Source: an uncultured Fulvivirga sp.
Lineage (GTDB): Bacteria > Bacteroidota > Bacteroidia > Cytophagales > Cyclobacteriaceae
Direction: 5' to 3'
Length of the DNA: 64,000 bases
NCBI GenBank assembly: GCA_947500555.1
Contig: CANMSE010000003.1
Location: 558,001-622,000, forward strand
Shown one piece after another: positions 63,491 through 64,000 of this stretch; position 1 is the stretch's first letter, and each line of letters opens with the position of its first letter. A program made the translations under genes and the position numbers. Below the pieces are notes generated by a model. It saw only the letters and a program-made list of their open reading frames with translations, ran no database searches and had not been told where the DNA came from.

Positions 63491-64000
63491 TTAAGGAAAA
63501 CTCATCACTACTCTAACATCTGATGTCATTGGTTTCAAGCCATACTGTAATGGTGGTTTCCATTTAGGGCCATTAAGTAGAAGTCTTTCAGCTTCTTGTT
63601 CGCATCCATATCCTAACTCGTTAAGAAAACGCACCTCTCCTATCTCGCCATGCGCATATACGGTAAGCACAACCTCCAACTCACCTTCTATTCCTTTACT
63701 TTTTGCTTGTTCCGGATATTGTTTATTTGTTTCTAAATATTTATTGAATGACTCCCACCCTCCTTCAGGAATAGTAAAATATGCGGTAATATCATATTCT
63801 GACTTATTTCCATCTAAGTCCATTGACTTGCCATAGGTCAAACGACCATTTTCATGAACTTCATAGAAATAGGGCTCACCATTTTTATGATTGCCAAATG
63901 ACGCACCAACGGGTTGGCCTTCCCTAAATTCAATAAAGGAAGCAACAACACCATTACCATATTTATGAAGGTCGATACCGTTACCGTTTTTCACCATGAT
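63491..64000 (-). CDS. TonB C-terminal domain protein, partial
   Basis: The frame is open at the window end, so the N-terminus lies outside; 169 codons are visible. The last 80 residues fit a TonB_C domain of the Bacteroidota type ('YPEQAKSKGIEGELEVVLTV', 'GEIGEVRFLNELGYGCEQEA', 'GPKWKPPLQYGLKP'). The part before it has short beta repeats ('GEPYFYEVHENGRLTYGKSM'), like MORN/YwqK-type segments. It may be a periplasmic protein rather than a true energy transducer, since no transmembrane helix is in view. Confidence 0.8.
   Translation of the reverse strand: MMVKNGNGIDLHKYGNGVVASFIEFREGQPVGASFGNHKNGEPYFYEVHENGRLTYGKSMDLDGNKSEYDITAYFTIPEGGWESFNKYLETNKQYPEQAKSKGIEGELEVVLTVYAHGEIGEVRFLNELGYGCEQEAERLLLNGPKWKPPLQYGLKPMTSDVRVVMSFP

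Overview
The window is AT-rich and reads as a chromosomal segment of a free-living member of Bacteroidota, probably of the order Cytophagales. This rests on protein families rather than on a marker gene: DUF5686 and DUF5916 outer-membrane proteins, a 'permease prefix domain' FtsX-type transporter, TPR/PD40/OmpA proteins, many small lipoproteins, near absence of Shine-Dalgarno sequences, and several TAnnTTTG -7 promoter elements. Most of the sequence is ordinary core genome with small accessory insertions.

Region by region. 1-2,900: the 3' end of a TolC-type efflux gene, then an accessory patch with a ParDE-type toxin-antitoxin pair and a methyltransferase framed by an 11-bp inverted repeat. 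2,980-8,160: a zinc-ribbon metallopeptidase and the four-gene Anbu set (circularly permuted ATP-grasp, alpha-E, proteasome-like Anbu peptidase, transglutaminase). 8,299-11,870: a CAP lipoprotein and a PadR regulator/FtsX permease pair with a clear operator. 12,023-17,886 (minus): a six-gene magnesium/ion cluster with a frameshifted MscS-type gene, a soluble MgtE_N-CBS protein, MgtE, a RimK-type ligase, an unknown protein and a CNNM/CorC protein; two further genes (small MscS, peroxiredoxin-like) follow. 20,321-26,000: YihY, DUF5916 and LysR, then a decayed stretch holding a second 3' end of a yihY gene joined to a broken DUF2306 gene. 26,094-30,106: three secreted/lipoprotein genes including a pectinacetylesterase-like enzyme, and a Crp/Fnr regulator. 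30,308-37,187: rplT, rpmI, infC (ATT start), thrS, and upstream TPR and DUF5686 genes. 37,285-41,861: both topoisomerase IV subunits. 42,023-50,736: mixed housekeeping and envelope genes (fatty acid hydroxylase, CvfB-like, 3-hydroxyacyl-CoA dehydrogenase, DapD, glycosyltransferase).

51,014-55,959 is a DtxR-regulated metal-uptake operon: regulator, binding lipoprotein, ATPase, a permease carrying its own DtxR-like C-terminus, and a second permease. A four-helix-bundle (S23/IVP-type) gene, bounded by inverted CTGGNNN heptads, sits precisely between the two permease genes and looks like a small mobile element. 55,971-64,000 holds a PD40/OmpA protein, mnmE, a TPR protein with a histidine-kinase H-box but no ATPase domain, a MepB-family gene and a partial TonB-C protein.

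The strongest leads are the heptad-bounded four-helix element, the remnant of a second yihY copy, the magnesium/RimK/MgtE_N-only cluster, the Anbu operon and the inverted-repeat-framed methyltransferase. No rRNA, tRNA, CRISPR array, transposase or integrase was seen.
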